Assembly: GCA_036267875.1 (NCBI GenBank) | Contig: DATAVE010000064.1 | Coordinates: 17,763 to 81,762, forward strand | Length of the DNA: 64,000 nt | Direction of reading: 5' to 3' | DNA from: DASZTV01 sp036267875 | GTDB lineage: Bacteria > Actinomycetota > Actinomycetes > JAFAQI01 | Shown: piece by piece, positions 9,120 to 18,357 of the stretch | How the letters are laid out: each line of letters starts with the position of its first letter | Position numbering within the stretch: the first letter of the stretch is position 1 | Program-made: the position numbers and the translations under genes | Notes under the pieces: model-generated | The model's input: only the letters and a program-made list of their open reading frames with translations | Told to the model about the DNA's origin: nothing | Database searches by the model: none

Positions 9120-10507
9120 TGCTCGTCCTGCCCGCGGATGAGATCGCGGCACTCAGTGGCGGGCGTCTTGATCTCGCGGACCCCGCGATGATCGTCGACG
9201 GCCCCGTGGTCATCGACTCGCGCGTCGCGGCCCGCGGCAGCGTGTTCATCGCATTGCCCGGCGATCACCGAGACGGTCACGACTTCGTCGGCGACGCGAT
9301 GCGGCGTGGTGCCGTACTCGCCATCGTCGATCGGCCGGTCGACTATCCGGCCGTCATCGTCGATGACGTCGAGAAAGCGCTCGGCTATCTCGCCGGCGGC
9401 GTGCTGCGGCGTACTCCCGGAATCCGGGTGTGCGGCGTGACGGGATCGTCCGGCAAGACCTCGACGAAGGACCTGATCGCCTCGCTGCTTCGGCGAAGTG
9501 GTCCCACAATCGCGCCGCAGGGGTCGTTCAACAACGAGATCGGACTGCCGATCACGGTGCTCGACGTGGACAGCGAGACCGAGCATCTCGTCCTGGAGTA
9601 CAGCGCCCGCGGCGTCGGTCACATTGCGTATCTGACCGGGATCGCGCGGCCCCGGATCGGCGTCGTTCTCAATGTCGGCACTGCCCACCTCGGTGAGTTC
9701 GGCAGCCGCGAGGCCATCGCCGCGGCCAAGGGCGAGCTCATCGAGGCTCTGCCCGCGGACGGCATCGCGGTGCTCAATATCGATGATCCGCTGGTCGCAG
9801 CGATGGCGTCACGTACGACTGCCCGGGTGGTGACGTACGGCGAGGCCGACGCTGCTGATGTCCGCATCGTCGAGCTCAGCCTCGATGAGGAGGCGCGCCC
9901 CCGCTTTCGGCTCGTGACGCCTCAGGGTGACGCGATCGTCTCGATGCTGCTGCACGGATGGCATCACGCGAGCAACGCCGCTGCAGCCGCGGCCGTCGCC
10001 TTGGAGTCCGGAATGGGTCTCGGCGAGGTGGCCGAGGTCCTGGCGCTTGCTGTGCCTGAGAGTGCTCACCGGATGGCGGTGCAGCGCCGAGTCGACGGTC
10101 TGCTTGTCGTCGACGACGCCTACAACGCCAACCCTGAATCGATGCAGGCCGCGCTCGAGGCACTGCTCGGCCTTGCCGGTCCTCGTGGTGGAGCGACCTG
10201 GGCGGTGCTGGGCGAGATGCGCGAGCTCGGAGACGACTCGCCTGAGCTGCATCGGGCGACCGGTCGCACGGCAGCGCAGCTCGGCGTAGATCATCTGGTC
10301 GTGGTCGGAGACGTCGCGGCTGCTATCGGCGAGGGTGCGCGCGGTGTCGAGGGTTGGGCGGGAGACTGCACCGTCGTTGCAACGCGTGACGAGGCGGCCG
10401 ACGTGGCCGCAGCCGCAGGCCCGGAGGACGTCGTGCTCGTCAAGGCTTCCAACGCAGCTCGGCTATGGCTCGCGGCCGAGCGGATCGTCGGGGGAGTGGC
10501 GGCGTGA
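9119..10507 (+). CDS. murF: UDP-N-acetylmuramoyl-tripeptide--D-alanyl-D-alanine ligase MurF
   Basis: 462 residues from a GTG that overlaps the murE stop (TAGTG). An N-terminal UDP-binding domain (SRVAARGSVFIALPGDHRDG) is followed by the Mur-ligase ATP-binding loop GVTGSSGKTSTKDLI near residue 105. Later segments include NEIGLPITVL, NVGTAHLGEFGS and DDAYNANPESMQAAL, all typical of MurF. It adds D-Ala-D-Ala to complete the UDP-MurNAc pentapeptide that MraY, encoded next, transfers to undecaprenyl phosphate. The stop overlaps the mraY GTG by four bases. Confidence 0.97.
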   Translation: MLVLPADEIAALSGGRLDLADPAMIVDGPVVIDSRVAARGSVFIALPGDHRDGHDFVGDAMRRGAVLAIVDRPVDYPAVIVDDVEKALGYLAGGVLRRTPGIRVCGVTGSSGKTSTKDLIASLLRRSGPTIAPQGSFNNEIGLPITVLDVDSETEHLVLEYSARGVGHIAYLTGIARPRIGVVLNVGTAHLGEFGSREAIAAAKGELIEALPADGIAVLNIDDPLVAAMASRTTARVVTYGEADAADVRIVELSLDEEARPRFRLVTPQGDAIVSMLLHGWHHASNAAAAAAVALESGMGLGEVAEVLALAVPESAHRMAVQRRVDGLLVVDDAYNANPESMQAALEALLGLAGPRGGATWAVLGEMRELGDDSPELHRATGRTAAQLGVDHLVVVGDVAAAIGEGARGVEGWAGDCTVVATRDEAADVAAAAGPEDVVLVKASNAARLWLAAERIVGGVAA

Positions 10508-11562
10508 GGGATGTATTCGTCGCGGCACTCGTTGCGCTGATCGTCTCGCTGGTCGGCACACCGATCGCGATCCGGACCTTCACCAAACGTGGCTACGGCC
10601 AGCTGATCCGAGATGACGGACCCACAAGTCATCACACCAAGCGGGGTACGCCGACGATGGGCGGCACCGTCATCATCCTGGCGACCCTGCTGGGTTACGC
10701 GGCTGCTCATCTCGTCTTCCTGAGCGGCTTCACGGCGTCCGGGTTGCTCGTGCTGCTCCTGATGGCAGGCCTCGGGCTGGTCGGCTTCATCGACGACTTC
10801 ATCAAGATCAGCAAGCAGCGCAGCCTCGGCCTGACCAAGCTGGCGAAGTTCGCCGGCCAGGCCGTCGTCGCGATCGTGTTCGGCATCCTCGCGACGCGCT
10901 TCGTCAACCATCACCACCTGGCACCCGCATCGACGCATCTGTCGTTCACCCGCGACTACGGCTGGGCCCTCGGCACGGTCGGCTTCGTCGTCTGGGCGTA
11001 TCTGATGATCACGGCGACGTCCAACGGCGTGAACCTTACCGACGGTCTCGACGGTCTGGCGAGCGGCGCGTCATGCATGGTGTTCGGCGCCTACGTCGTC
11101 ATTGCGTTCTGGCAGTACGGCAACAACTGCGTCAACGTGACCAGCACGAACTGCTACGCAGTTCGTGACCCGCTGGACGCGGCGGTCATCGCGGCGGCGG
11201 CGATGGGTGCCTGTTTCGGCTTCCTGTGGTGGAACGCCTCTCCCGCGCGCATCTTCATGGGTGACACCGGTTCGCTCGCAATCGGCGGACTGCTGGCCGG
11301 CCTAGCCGTCACCACCCGCACCGAGCTGTTGCTGCTCATCCTTGGTGGCCTCTTCGTCATCGAGACCTTGTCGGTGATCATCCAGGTCGCGTCGTTCCGC
11401 GGGTTCGGGCGCCGGGTGTTCCGAATGGCGCCGTTCCATCACCACTTCGAGCTCGCGGGCTGGTCGGAGAACACCGTCATCGTGCGGTTCTGGATCATCG
11501 CCGGGCTGGCGGTCGCATTCGGGCTCGGGGTCTTCTACGCGGCCTTCCTCAACTTCAAATGA
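10504..11562 (+). CDS. mraY: Phospho-N-acetylmuramoyl-pentapeptide-transferase MraY
   Basis: 352 residues, start GTG 10504 overlapping the murF stop (GTGA); upstream codons in the same frame belong to the murF overlap and lack homology. This is a polytopic membrane protein. It carries the MraY hallmarks: RGTPTMGGTVI near residue 45, FIDDFIK (catalytic Asp pair) near residue 95, NLTDGLDGLASG near residue 180, and MAPFHHHFELAGWSE near the C-terminus. It transfers phospho-MurNAc-pentapeptide to undecaprenyl phosphate, forming lipid I at the inner leaflet. Confidence 0.98.
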   Translation: MRDVFVAALVALIVSLVGTPIAIRTFTKRGYGQLIRDDGPTSHHTKRGTPTMGGTVIILATLLGYAAAHLVFLSGFTASGLLVLLLMAGLGLVGFIDDFIKISKQRSLGLTKLAKFAGQAVVAIVFGILATRFVNHHHLAPASTHLSFTRDYGWALGTVGFVVWAYLMITATSNGVNLTDGLDGLASGASCMVFGAYVVIAFWQYGNNCVNVTSTNCYAVRDPLDAAVIAAAAMGACFGFLWWNASPARIFMGDTGSLAIGGLLAGLAVTTRTELLLLILGGLFVIETLSVIIQVASFRGFGRRVFRMAPFHHHFELAGWSENTVIVRFWIIAGLAVAFGLGVFYAAFLNFK

Positions 11563-11575
11563 GCACGGTTTCGAG

Positions 11576-12997
11576 TTGACACCAGTCGACTTCGCAGGGA
11601 GCCGGGTAGCAGTCGCGGGTGCGGCCGTGTCGGGCCTGTCGGTTGCCCGCGTGATGCTCGAAAGGGGCGCGCGGGTTCTCGTCGTCGATGGGCGTGACGA
11701 CGAGCCGCTTCATGAGTCGCTCGCGCCACTTATTGCTGGTGGCGCCGAGGTCCGGCTGGGCGATGCCGAATCACCGATCGACGCCGATCTCGTCGTCACC
11801 TCGCCGGGTTGGCGCCCGGACCAGCCGATGCTGGCAGCCGCGCAAGCTGCCGGAATCGAGGTCATCGGTGAGCCGGAGCTGGCCTGGCGGCTGCGGCCGT
11901 GGCTCGATGGCGGCGGCTACGCGCCCTGGGTGGCGATCACCGGCACCAACGGCAAGACCACCACCGTCGGCATGGTCGAGTCGATCCTGCAAGCGGCGGG
12001 TTTCCGGACGGTCGCCGCAGGCAACGTCGGCCGGCCGCTGATCGACGTCGTGCTCGATCCGAAGCCGTACGACGTGATCGCCGTCGAGCTGTCGAGCTTC
12101 CAGCTGCACTGGAGCAGCGAACTCGCTCCGGATGTCGGAGTCGTGCTCAACATCGCTGAGGATCATCTCGACTGGCACGGATCGATGGAGGCGTACGCCG
12201 CAGCGAAGGCGGCGATCTGGCGACAGGGCGGCGAGGGCGTCTACAACGCCGAAGACGCGCACGTCGCGGCGATGGCGACGGACGCACTGAGCTGTCCACA
12301 CCCGTTCTCGACGACTGTGCCGTCGATCGGTGGCATCGGGGTCGTCGGCGGCGTCATCATCGACGAGCTCACGAACGGCCTCACTCACACGCCGCTGGTC
12401 GACCTTCATGACCTCGCCGTCAGTGGGCCTCACAACGTCGCCAACGCAGTTGCAGCCGCGACCGCCACCCGGGTGTTCGGGCTGAAAGGCGGCTACGAGC
12501 TCTCCGCGGAAGCCGTCGGCGACGGGCTGCGGGCCTACCGCCCCGGCCACCATCGCAACGAGGTGGTGGGACAGGCAGGCGGGGTCACCTGGGTCAACGA
12601 CTCGAAGGCCACCAACCCTCATGCGGCGGCCGCGAGTCTGTCGGCGTACCCGTCCGTGGTCTGGATCGCGGGCGGGCTGCTGAAGGGCGCCGACGTCGAG
12701 CCACTGGTCGCCGAGCAGGGTGGCCGGCTCCGCGGGGCGGTGCTGATCGGCCGGGACAAGGCGCAGATTGCCGAAGCTCTTGCGCGACACGCGCCGGATG
12801 TGCCGGTTGTGACGGTCGTGACGGATGAAACTAGCGGGATGGATGAGGCAGTGCAGGCTGCCGCCGAGCTGGCCCAGCCCGGCGACACCGTGCTGCTCGC
12901 TCCCGCTGCCGCCAGCATGGACATGTTCCGTGACTACGCCGAGCGAGGGGACCGTTACGCCGCCGCCGTGCGCCGGATCATCGACTACCTCTCATGA
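11576..12997 (+). CDS. murD: UDP-N-acetylmuramoylalanine--D-glutamate ligase MurD
   Basis: 473 residues. The only suitable start near the family N-terminus is a TTG at 11576, 13 bp after mraY, giving MTPVDFAGSRVAVAGAAVSG with a Rossmann-like first domain. The ATP loop ITGTNGKTTTVGMVE lies near residue 125. It is followed by ELSSFQLHW, NIAEDHLDWHGS and VNDSKATNPHAA, standard MurD segments. It adds D-Glu to UDP-MurNAc-L-Ala. The ribosome-binding site is weak, so translation probably depends on coupling to mraY. The stop overlaps the ftsW ATG. Confidence 0.96.
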   Translation: MTPVDFAGSRVAVAGAAVSGLSVARVMLERGARVLVVDGRDDEPLHESLAPLIAGGAEVRLGDAESPIDADLVVTSPGWRPDQPMLAAAQAAGIEVIGEPELAWRLRPWLDGGGYAPWVAITGTNGKTTTVGMVESILQAAGFRTVAAGNVGRPLIDVVLDPKPYDVIAVELSSFQLHWSSELAPDVGVVLNIAEDHLDWHGSMEAYAAAKAAIWRQGGEGVYNAEDAHVAAMATDALSCPHPFSTTVPSIGGIGVVGGVIIDELTNGLTHTPLVDLHDLAVSGPHNVANAVAAATATRVFGLKGGYELSAEAVGDGLRAYRPGHHRNEVVGQAGGVTWVNDSKATNPHAAAASLSAYPSVVWIAGGLLKGADVEPLVAEQGGRLRGAVLIGRDKAQIAEALARHAPDVPVVTVVTDETSGMDEAVQAAAELAQPGDTVLLAPAAASMDMFRDYAERGDRYAAAVRRIIDYLS

Positions 12998-14250
12998 CGG
13001 TCAGTACGACGGCGGGCCGGGCTCGCCGTAAGCCCGCACCTGCACCCAAGTCGCCGGTCGCAACGGTCGTTCGGCTGCTCAACCGACCGCAGGCCTCCTA
13101 TTACCTGGTGATCGGCAGTGCCGCCGCGCTTCTGGTGCTCGGCCTGGTCATGGTGTTGTCGGCCTCGAGCGTCACGTCGTACACCTCGAGCGGCTCGTCG
13201 TTCACGATCGCGTCGCGCCAGGCGCTGTGGGTCGTGATCGGTCTGCCGGTGCTGCTGATCGGTGCGCGGTTGCCGGTCAAGGCGTACCGGATGCTCGCCT
13301 ATCCGATGATGCTGATCTCGATCGCCCTGCTGCTCGCGGTCCTCGTGCCCGGCGTCGGTCAGAACGTGTCCGGGGCGACGCGCTGGATCGCATTGCCCGG
13401 CGGGATGCAGTTGCAGCCGTCGGAGCCGGCCAAGCTCGCACTGGTCCTTTGGGGAGCCGATCTGCTTTCCCGCAAGGAGAAGCGGCTCGGCGAGGCCAAG
13501 CACCTGCTCGTCCCGCTGGTCCCGATGGCGCTGCTGATCGCGCTGCTCGTGATGGCGGAGCCCGACATGGGCACGACGATCGTGCTGATGGTTGTGCTGC
13601 TCGCCTTGTTGTTCACCGCCGGCGCGCCGATGTGGCTGTTCGCCCGGCTCGGGATCGGCCTCGCGGGGCTCGCCGGGTTGCTCGCGGTCACCGAGCCGTA
13701 CCGGTTGCGGCGGCTGGTCGGCTTTCGCGACCCGTGTGCCGAGGGGCATGCGCTCTCGGTCGGCTACCAGGCCTGTCAGGGTCTCTACGCGTTGTCTTCG
13801 GGTGGCTGGTTCGGCGTGGGCCTGGGCGGCAGCCGTGAGAAGTTCGGTTACCTGCCGAACCTCTACACCGACTACATCTTCGCGATCATCGGCGAAGAGC
13901 TCGGGCTGCTCGGCTCGCTGCTAGTGCTGGGGTTGTTCGCGCTGCTGGCCTACGCCGGTATTCGGATCGCGCAGCGGTGCCGCGACACGTTCAGCCAGCT
14001 CGCCGCGGCCGGCGTCACCGCTTGGCTGCTCGGCCAGGCGCTGGTCAACATGGGCGCCGTCGTCGGGCTGCTCCCGATCACCGGAATCCCGCTGCCGCTG
14101 GTGTCGTTCGGCGGATCCGCCCTCGTGCCGACGATGTTTGCGATCGGGATGCTGATCTCGTTCGCCCGCAACGAGCCCGCCACGGCCAAGGCGCTGTCGG
14201 CCCGCCGCAAGGCGCGGGGTCGGCTCCCCAGGTTCGCCTGGGCCCGATAA
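12994..14250 (+). CDS. ftsW: Lipid II polymerase FtsW (SEDS family)
   Basis: 418 residues, ATGA overlap with murD. A basic N-terminal tail precedes about ten membrane helices. SEDS motifs are visible: GATRWIALPGGMQLQPSE around residue 130, GYQACQGLYALSSGGWFGVG and GGSREKFGYLPNLYTDYIFA in the large loop around residue 270-290, and LPITGIPLPLVSFGGSALV near residue 360. FtsW polymerises glycan strands at the septum as a pair with the FtsI transpeptidase encoded in the same operon. The C-terminal tail is Arg-rich. Confidence 0.96.
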   Translation: MTVSTTAGRARRKPAPAPKSPVATVVRLLNRPQASYYLVIGSAAALLVLGLVMVLSASSVTSYTSSGSSFTIASRQALWVVIGLPVLLIGARLPVKAYRMLAYPMMLISIALLLAVLVPGVGQNVSGATRWIALPGGMQLQPSEPAKLALVLWGADLLSRKEKRLGEAKHLLVPLVPMALLIALLVMAEPDMGTTIVLMVVLLALLFTAGAPMWLFARLGIGLAGLAGLLAVTEPYRLRRLVGFRDPCAEGHALSVGYQACQGLYALSSGGWFGVGLGGSREKFGYLPNLYTDYIFAIIGEELGLLGSLLVLGLFALLAYAGIRIAQRCRDTFSQLAAAGVTAWLLGQALVNMGAVVGLLPITGIPLPLVSFGGSALVPTMFAIGMLISFARNEPATAKALSARRKARGRLPRFAWAR

Positions 14251-14266
14251 CCCGAACCCGACTGAC

Positions 14267-15355
14267 ATGCGTGCCGTCCTGGCCGGTGGCGGAAGTGCCG
14301 GCCACGTCTCGCCGTTGCTCGCGCTGGCGGATCGTCTGGTTGCGGATGACCCGGCGACCGAGATCCTCGCGCTGGGCACCACGACCGGCCTGGAAGCTCG
14401 GCTGGTGCCGGCGAGGGGCTACCGGCTGCATCCCGTGCCGAAGGTTCCGCTGCCCCGGCGTCCCTCCACCGCACTGCTGCGGCTGCCCGTCAACCTGCGC
14501 GCCGCGGTCCGGGAAGCCCGCCGGGCGATCGATGAGATCGACGCCCAGGTCGTCGTGGGATTCGGCGGCTACGTCTCGGCCCCGGCGTACCTCGCCGCCC
14601 GTCAGGCCAAGGTGCCGATCGTCGTCCATGAGCAGAACAGCCGTCCTGGCTTCGCCAACCGGCTCGGCGCGCGGCTGACCCGCTCGGTCGCGGTCACCTT
14701 TCCCGACACGCCGCTCCGTCACGCCATCCGTACCGGCATGCCGCTGCGAGCCGAGATTGTCGGTCTCGATGTCGCGACTGCCCGATCGGGCGCGCGAGAG
14801 ACCTTTGGCCTCGACCCGGCGCGGACGACGTTGCTGGTATTCGGCGGCTCGCTGGGGGCGCAGCGGCTCAATGACGTCGTCCCACAGATCGCGGTAGATC
14901 TTCGCCGGCGCGGCATCCAGGTGTTGCATGTCACCGGGGCGGGCAAGGCGGTCGAGGTGAGCGCAGTCGAGGCCGGCGCCCCGGCCTACCTCGCCGTGGA
15001 CTACGTCGACCAGATGGAGCTCGCTTACGCCGCCGCGGACTTCGTGATCGGGCGGGCCGGTGCCAACACGGTCAGCGAACTCACCGCGCTCGGCCTGCCG
15101 GCGGCGTACGTTCCGCTGCCGATCGGCAACGGCGAGCAGCGGCTGAACGCGCTACCGGTTGTCGAGGCGGGTGGCGGACTGATGGTCGCGGACGCCGACC
15201 TTGACCGCTCGTGGCTCCTCGATCAAGTACTCCCGCTGATGGACGATCCAGAGAAGCTGCGGACGATGGGGGCAGCCGCGCGCGGCTTCGGGCGGCTGGA
15301 TGCCGACCGGCTGCTCGCCGACCTCGTTCGCGCAGCTATCGGAGGCTCTCGTTGA
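14267..15355 (+). CDS. murG: UDP-GlcNAc:lipid I N-acetylglucosaminyltransferase MurG
   Basis: 362 residues, ATG at 14267, 16 bp after ftsW. The glycine-rich N-terminal donor/acceptor loop AGGGSAGHVSPLLAL is at residues 5-19. GFGGYVSAPAYLAA and VHEQNSRPGFANRLG mark the lipid I side, and the C-domain carries FGGSLGAQRLND and GRAGANTVSELTALGLPA. The membrane-associated enzyme converts lipid I to lipid II. Its stop overlaps the TTG start of murC, and a GGAGG inside the last murG codons serves murC. Confidence 0.97.
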   Translation: MRAVLAGGGSAGHVSPLLALADRLVADDPATEILALGTTTGLEARLVPARGYRLHPVPKVPLPRRPSTALLRLPVNLRAAVREARRAIDEIDAQVVVGFGGYVSAPAYLAARQAKVPIVVHEQNSRPGFANRLGARLTRSVAVTFPDTPLRHAIRTGMPLRAEIVGLDVATARSGARETFGLDPARTTLLVFGGSLGAQRLNDVVPQIAVDLRRRGIQVLHVTGAGKAVEVSAVEAGAPAYLAVDYVDQMELAYAAADFVIGRAGANTVSELTALGLPAAYVPLPIGNGEQRLNALPVVEAGGGLMVADADLDRSWLLDQVLPLMDDPEKLRTMGAAARGFGRLDADRLLADLVRAAIGGSR

Positions 15356-16773
15356 GCGGGATCGTCGAGCCGGTCGGCGACATTCCGGCGGCCGAGGAGC
15401 TCGGCCGGGTCCACCTGATGGGCATCGGCGGCGCCGGGATGAGCGGCATCGCCCGGATCCTGCTCGCAAGAGGGCTGGCGGTGAGCGGCTGCGACGCCAA
15501 GGAGTCAGCCGCGCTCGCCGCGTTGCGCCCGCTCGGGGTCGAGGTGTCGGTCGGCCACGACCCGGCCCACTGCGAAACCGCTGACACCGTCGTCGTATCG
15601 AGCGCGATTCGGCCAGCCAACCCGGAGCTGGTCCACGCGCGTGAGCTGGGCCGGCTGGTGCTCCCGCGGGCGGCGGCGCTGGCATCGGTCATGGCGGACC
15701 GGATCGGGCTGGCGATCGCCGGCACCCACGGCAAGACGACGACCACCTCGATGCTCACGGTCGCGATGCACGCCTGCGGCCGCGACCCGAGCTATGCCAT
15801 CGGCGGGGACCTCAACGAACCAGGCTCGAACGCGCACCACGGCACAGGCGAGTTCTTCGTCGCGGAGGCCGATGAGAGCGATCGGTCCTTCCTGCTGCTC
15901 TCGCCCCAGGGCGCGGTCATCACGAATGTCGAGCCGGATCACCTGGACAACTACGGCGACTCTGACGCCGTCCACGCCGCCTTCGAGGCGTTCATCGACC
16001 GGATCGACGTGGGCGGCCCGCTGCTGCTCGGGGCGGACGATCCCGGCTCGCTCGCCCTCGTCGAACCGGCTCGTGCCCGTGGCCTCGAGGTGCGAACCTT
16101 CGGACAGTCACCGGACGCCGACGTCCGGGTCGACGACCTGGAAGTCAACCCCGCCGGCTCGCGCTTCGAGCTAGTGGTCGGCGGCCGCCGGCTCGGTCCG
16201 GTGGAGCTGACCGTGCCGGGTGCTTTCAACGCCGTCAACGCCGCCGGAGCCCTCGGCCTCGGTCTCGCTGTCGGCCTGCCGTACGCCGACATGGTCCGGG
16301 GGCTCGCGGCCTTTTCCGGGGCCCGCCGACGGTTCGAGCTCAAGGGCATCGCCGGGGGAGTGCGGGTCTTCGACGACTACGCCCATCACCCCACCGAGGT
16401 CGCCCGAGGCGCTCTCGTCGCGGCCCGCGGCGCGGCCCGCGACGGCCGGGTGATCGCGGTGTTCCAGCCGCACCTCTACAGCCGCACTCAACGCTTCGCC
16501 ACCGACTTCGGGGAGGCACTGGGGGCAGCCGACGTGGTTGTCGTCATGGAGGTCTACGCCGCTCGTGAAGACCCGCTGCCAGGGGTTACCGGAAGGCTGA
16601 TCGCCGACGCGATTGCGTTGCCGGCAGGTCGGGTCCACTTCGAGCCGTCCTGGTCCAGCGTGCCCAAGCTCGTGGCGAAACTCACAAGGCCTGGCGACGT
16701 GGTGATCACCATCGGAGCGGGAGACGTCACGATGATCGGCCCCGCCGTCCTGGACGAGCTCGCCAGCCGCTGA
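15352..16773 (+). CDS. murC: UDP-N-acetylmuramate--L-alanine ligase MurC
   Basis: 473 residues from a TTG at 15352 (TTGA overlap with murG) preceded by GGAGG at 15341-15345. The longer open frame reads through murG out of frame and is rejected. Motifs: HLMGIGGAGMSGIARI near residue 22, ATP loop AGTHGKTTTTSMLT near residue 123, ADESDRSFLL, and DDYAHHPTEVARGAL near residue 342. It attaches L-Ala to UDP-MurNAc, the first ligase step. In most actinobacterial dcw clusters ftsQ follows; here murC is followed directly by the ftsZ leader. Confidence 0.96.
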   Translation: MSGIVEPVGDIPAAEELGRVHLMGIGGAGMSGIARILLARGLAVSGCDAKESAALAALRPLGVEVSVGHDPAHCETADTVVVSSAIRPANPELVHARELGRLVLPRAAALASVMADRIGLAIAGTHGKTTTTSMLTVAMHACGRDPSYAIGGDLNEPGSNAHHGTGEFFVAEADESDRSFLLLSPQGAVITNVEPDHLDNYGDSDAVHAAFEAFIDRIDVGGPLLLGADDPGSLALVEPARARGLEVRTFGQSPDADVRVDDLEVNPAGSRFELVVGGRRLGPVELTVPGAFNAVNAAGALGLGLAVGLPYADMVRGLAAFSGARRRFELKGIAGGVRVFDDYAHHPTEVARGALVAARGAARDGRVIAVFQPHLYSRTQRFATDFGEALGAADVVVVMEVYAAREDPLPGVTGRLIADAIALPAGRVHFEPSWSSVPKLVAKLTRPGDVVITIGAGDVTMIGPAVLDELASR

Positions 16774-17090
16774 GCGCGGATTTCCTTGACCTTAGGTCGA
16801 GATAAAGACTGCCGCCCTGGCGAACTTATGCACGAGTACGCTGCAATGATGCTTCTTGGCCTTGACCACAGATCGGGCTCACCCGTATTGTCCCCGGGCT
16901 TCGAGCGGGGATTCCCCAGCCCTCCACTTGAGGTTGAGAGTTTTTCCCCGACTCTCGAGGACACTCGAGCCAGTCATCGGAGCTCGGTGACCGCAGTGTC
17001 GGCGACACCTTCCCCGGGTCGCCGGCGTGCGGTCACCGCCGTGGACAGCGATCCCGCTCCGCCGTCTCAAATCGTGGAGGCATGAAGCTC
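16774..17090 (+). other. Non-coding gap between murC and ftsZ where ftsQ is expected
   Basis: About 317 bp with no supportable gene. An open frame covering 16786-17085 encodes Ser/Pro/Arg-rich sequence with no membrane helix and no POTRA-like pattern, so it is not FtsQ. The stretch opens with TTGACCTTAGGTCGAGATAA, which resembles the AT-richer segment that sits between ftsQ and ftsZ in actinobacteria. It also holds a small dyad CCTCcacttGAGG at 16921-16933. I read it as the ordinary ftsZ leader with ftsQ missing from its usual place. Confidence 0.7.
16862..16891 (+). promoter_or_regulatory. Candidate ftsZ promoter
   Basis: TTGACC at 16862-16867 and TATTGT at 16886-16891 are separated by 18 bp, a plausible vegetative promoter about 200 bp upstream of the ftsZ GTG. 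Actinobacterial ftsZ genes commonly have their own promoters in this leader. The assignment rests on consensus matching only. Confidence 0.4.
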
Positions 17091-18347
17091 GTGGCAGCAC
17101 CCCAGAACTACCTCGCCGTGATCAAGGTCGTCGGCATCGGCGGTGGTGGCGTCAACGCCGTCAACCGCATGATCGAAGTCGGCCTCAAGGGCGTCGAGTT
17201 CATCGCCGTCAACACTGACGCGCAGGCCCTCCTGATGAGCGACGCCGACGTGAAGCTGGACGTCGGCCGTGACCTCACCCGTGGCCTCGGCGCAGGTGCC
17301 GACCCGGCCGTCGGGCGACAGGCCGCGGAGGACAACATCGAGGAGATCGAGGAGGTCCTCAAGGGGGCCGACATGGTCTTCGTGACAGCCGGCGAGGGCG
17401 GCGGCACCGGGACCGGTGGGGCTCCGGTCGTGGCGCGGCTGGCTCGGGAGCAGGGCGCTCTCACCATCGGCGTGGTCACCCGGCCGTTCTCCTTCGAGGG
17501 CAAGCGCCGCTCGTCCCAGGCCGAGGAGGGGATTGCCGCACTCCGCGAGGAGGTGGACACCCTCATCGTGATCCCGAACGACCGCTTGCTGTCGATCAGC
17601 GACAAGCGGGTCAGCGTCCTGGAGGCGTTCCACTCGGCCGACCAGGTGCTGCTATCGGGCGTCCAGGGCATCACCGACCTGATCACGACCCCGGGTCTGA
17701 TCAACCTCGACTTCGCCGACGTGAAGTCGGTCATGACCGGGGCGGGCACCGCCCTGATGGGCATCGGTTCCGCCCGCGGCGACGACCGCGCGCTGGTGGC
17801 GGCAGAGTTTGCCATCGCGAGTCCGTTACTCGAGGCCTCGATCGAGGGCGCCCACGGCGTCCTCATGAACATTTCCGGCGGTAGTGACCTCGGCCTGTTC
17901 GAGATCCACGAGGCGGCGCAGCTCGTCGCTGAGGCGGCTCACCCAGAGGCCAACATCATCTTCGGTGCGGTCATCGATGACGCCCTCGGCGACGAGGTGC
18001 GGGTCACCGTCATCGCGGCCGGCTTCGATGGCGGCATGCCGCGAGCCCGGCTCTTCGAGCCGCGGCGTACCGAGACTCGGGCGCCAGTCGAACGCGAGCG
18101 ACCGGCGCCAGTGGTCCAGTTCGACGACGATGTCGACGAGGAGGACGACGGTCTGCTGCTTGCCGAGCTGACCGAAGAGCCGCCGCCCCCGCCGGTGCGT
18201 AGTCCGCGCCGGGCGCCTGCGCCGGAGCCGGCTCCCGAGCCGACCCGCGAGCGCGAACCGGCCCGCGCGTCGCGGCCGACCCCGCCCCGTCGCACGATCG
18301 TGTTCGACGACTCCGACGATCTCGACGTTCCCGACTTCCTGAAGTAG
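17091..18347 (+). CDS. ftsZ: Cell division GTPase FtsZ
   Basis: 418 residues from the GTG at 17091, giving MAAPQNYLAVIKVVGIGGGG, the usual actinobacterial N-terminus. GGAGG at 17076-17080 is spaced 10 bp from this GTG but only one base from an in-frame ATG at 17082, so the GTG is preferred. The tubulin signature GEGGGTGTGGAP is at about residues 101-112, and the T7-loop region LINLDFADVKSVM follows. After residue 315 comes a long acidic/proline-rich linker ending in DDLDVPDFLK, the conserved tail that binds partners such as SepF. FtsZ assembles the Z-ring; no ftsA is present, and sepF lies four genes downstream. Confidence 0.98.
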   Translation: MAAPQNYLAVIKVVGIGGGGVNAVNRMIEVGLKGVEFIAVNTDAQALLMSDADVKLDVGRDLTRGLGAGADPAVGRQAAEDNIEEIEEVLKGADMVFVTAGEGGGTGTGGAPVVARLAREQGALTIGVVTRPFSFEGKRRSSQAEEGIAALREEVDTLIVIPNDRLLSISDKRVSVLEAFHSADQVLLSGVQGITDLITTPGLINLDFADVKSVMTGAGTALMGIGSARGDDRALVAAEFAIASPLLEASIEGAHGVLMNISGGSDLGLFEIHEAAQLVAEAAHPEANIIFGAVIDDALGDEVRVTVIAAGFDGGMPRARLFEPRRTETRAPVERERPAPVVQFDDDVDEEDDGLLLAELTEEPPPPPVRSPRRAPAPEPAPEPTREREPARASRPTPPRRTIVFDDSDDLDVPDFLK

Positions 18348-18357
18348 CGGCCGGCCG

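Noticed and set aside
16786..17085. Open frame in the murC-ftsZ gap as an ftsQ remnant
   Set aside because: It encodes Ser/Pro/Arg-rich sequence with no membrane helix or POTRA-like pattern and covers a probable promoter region.
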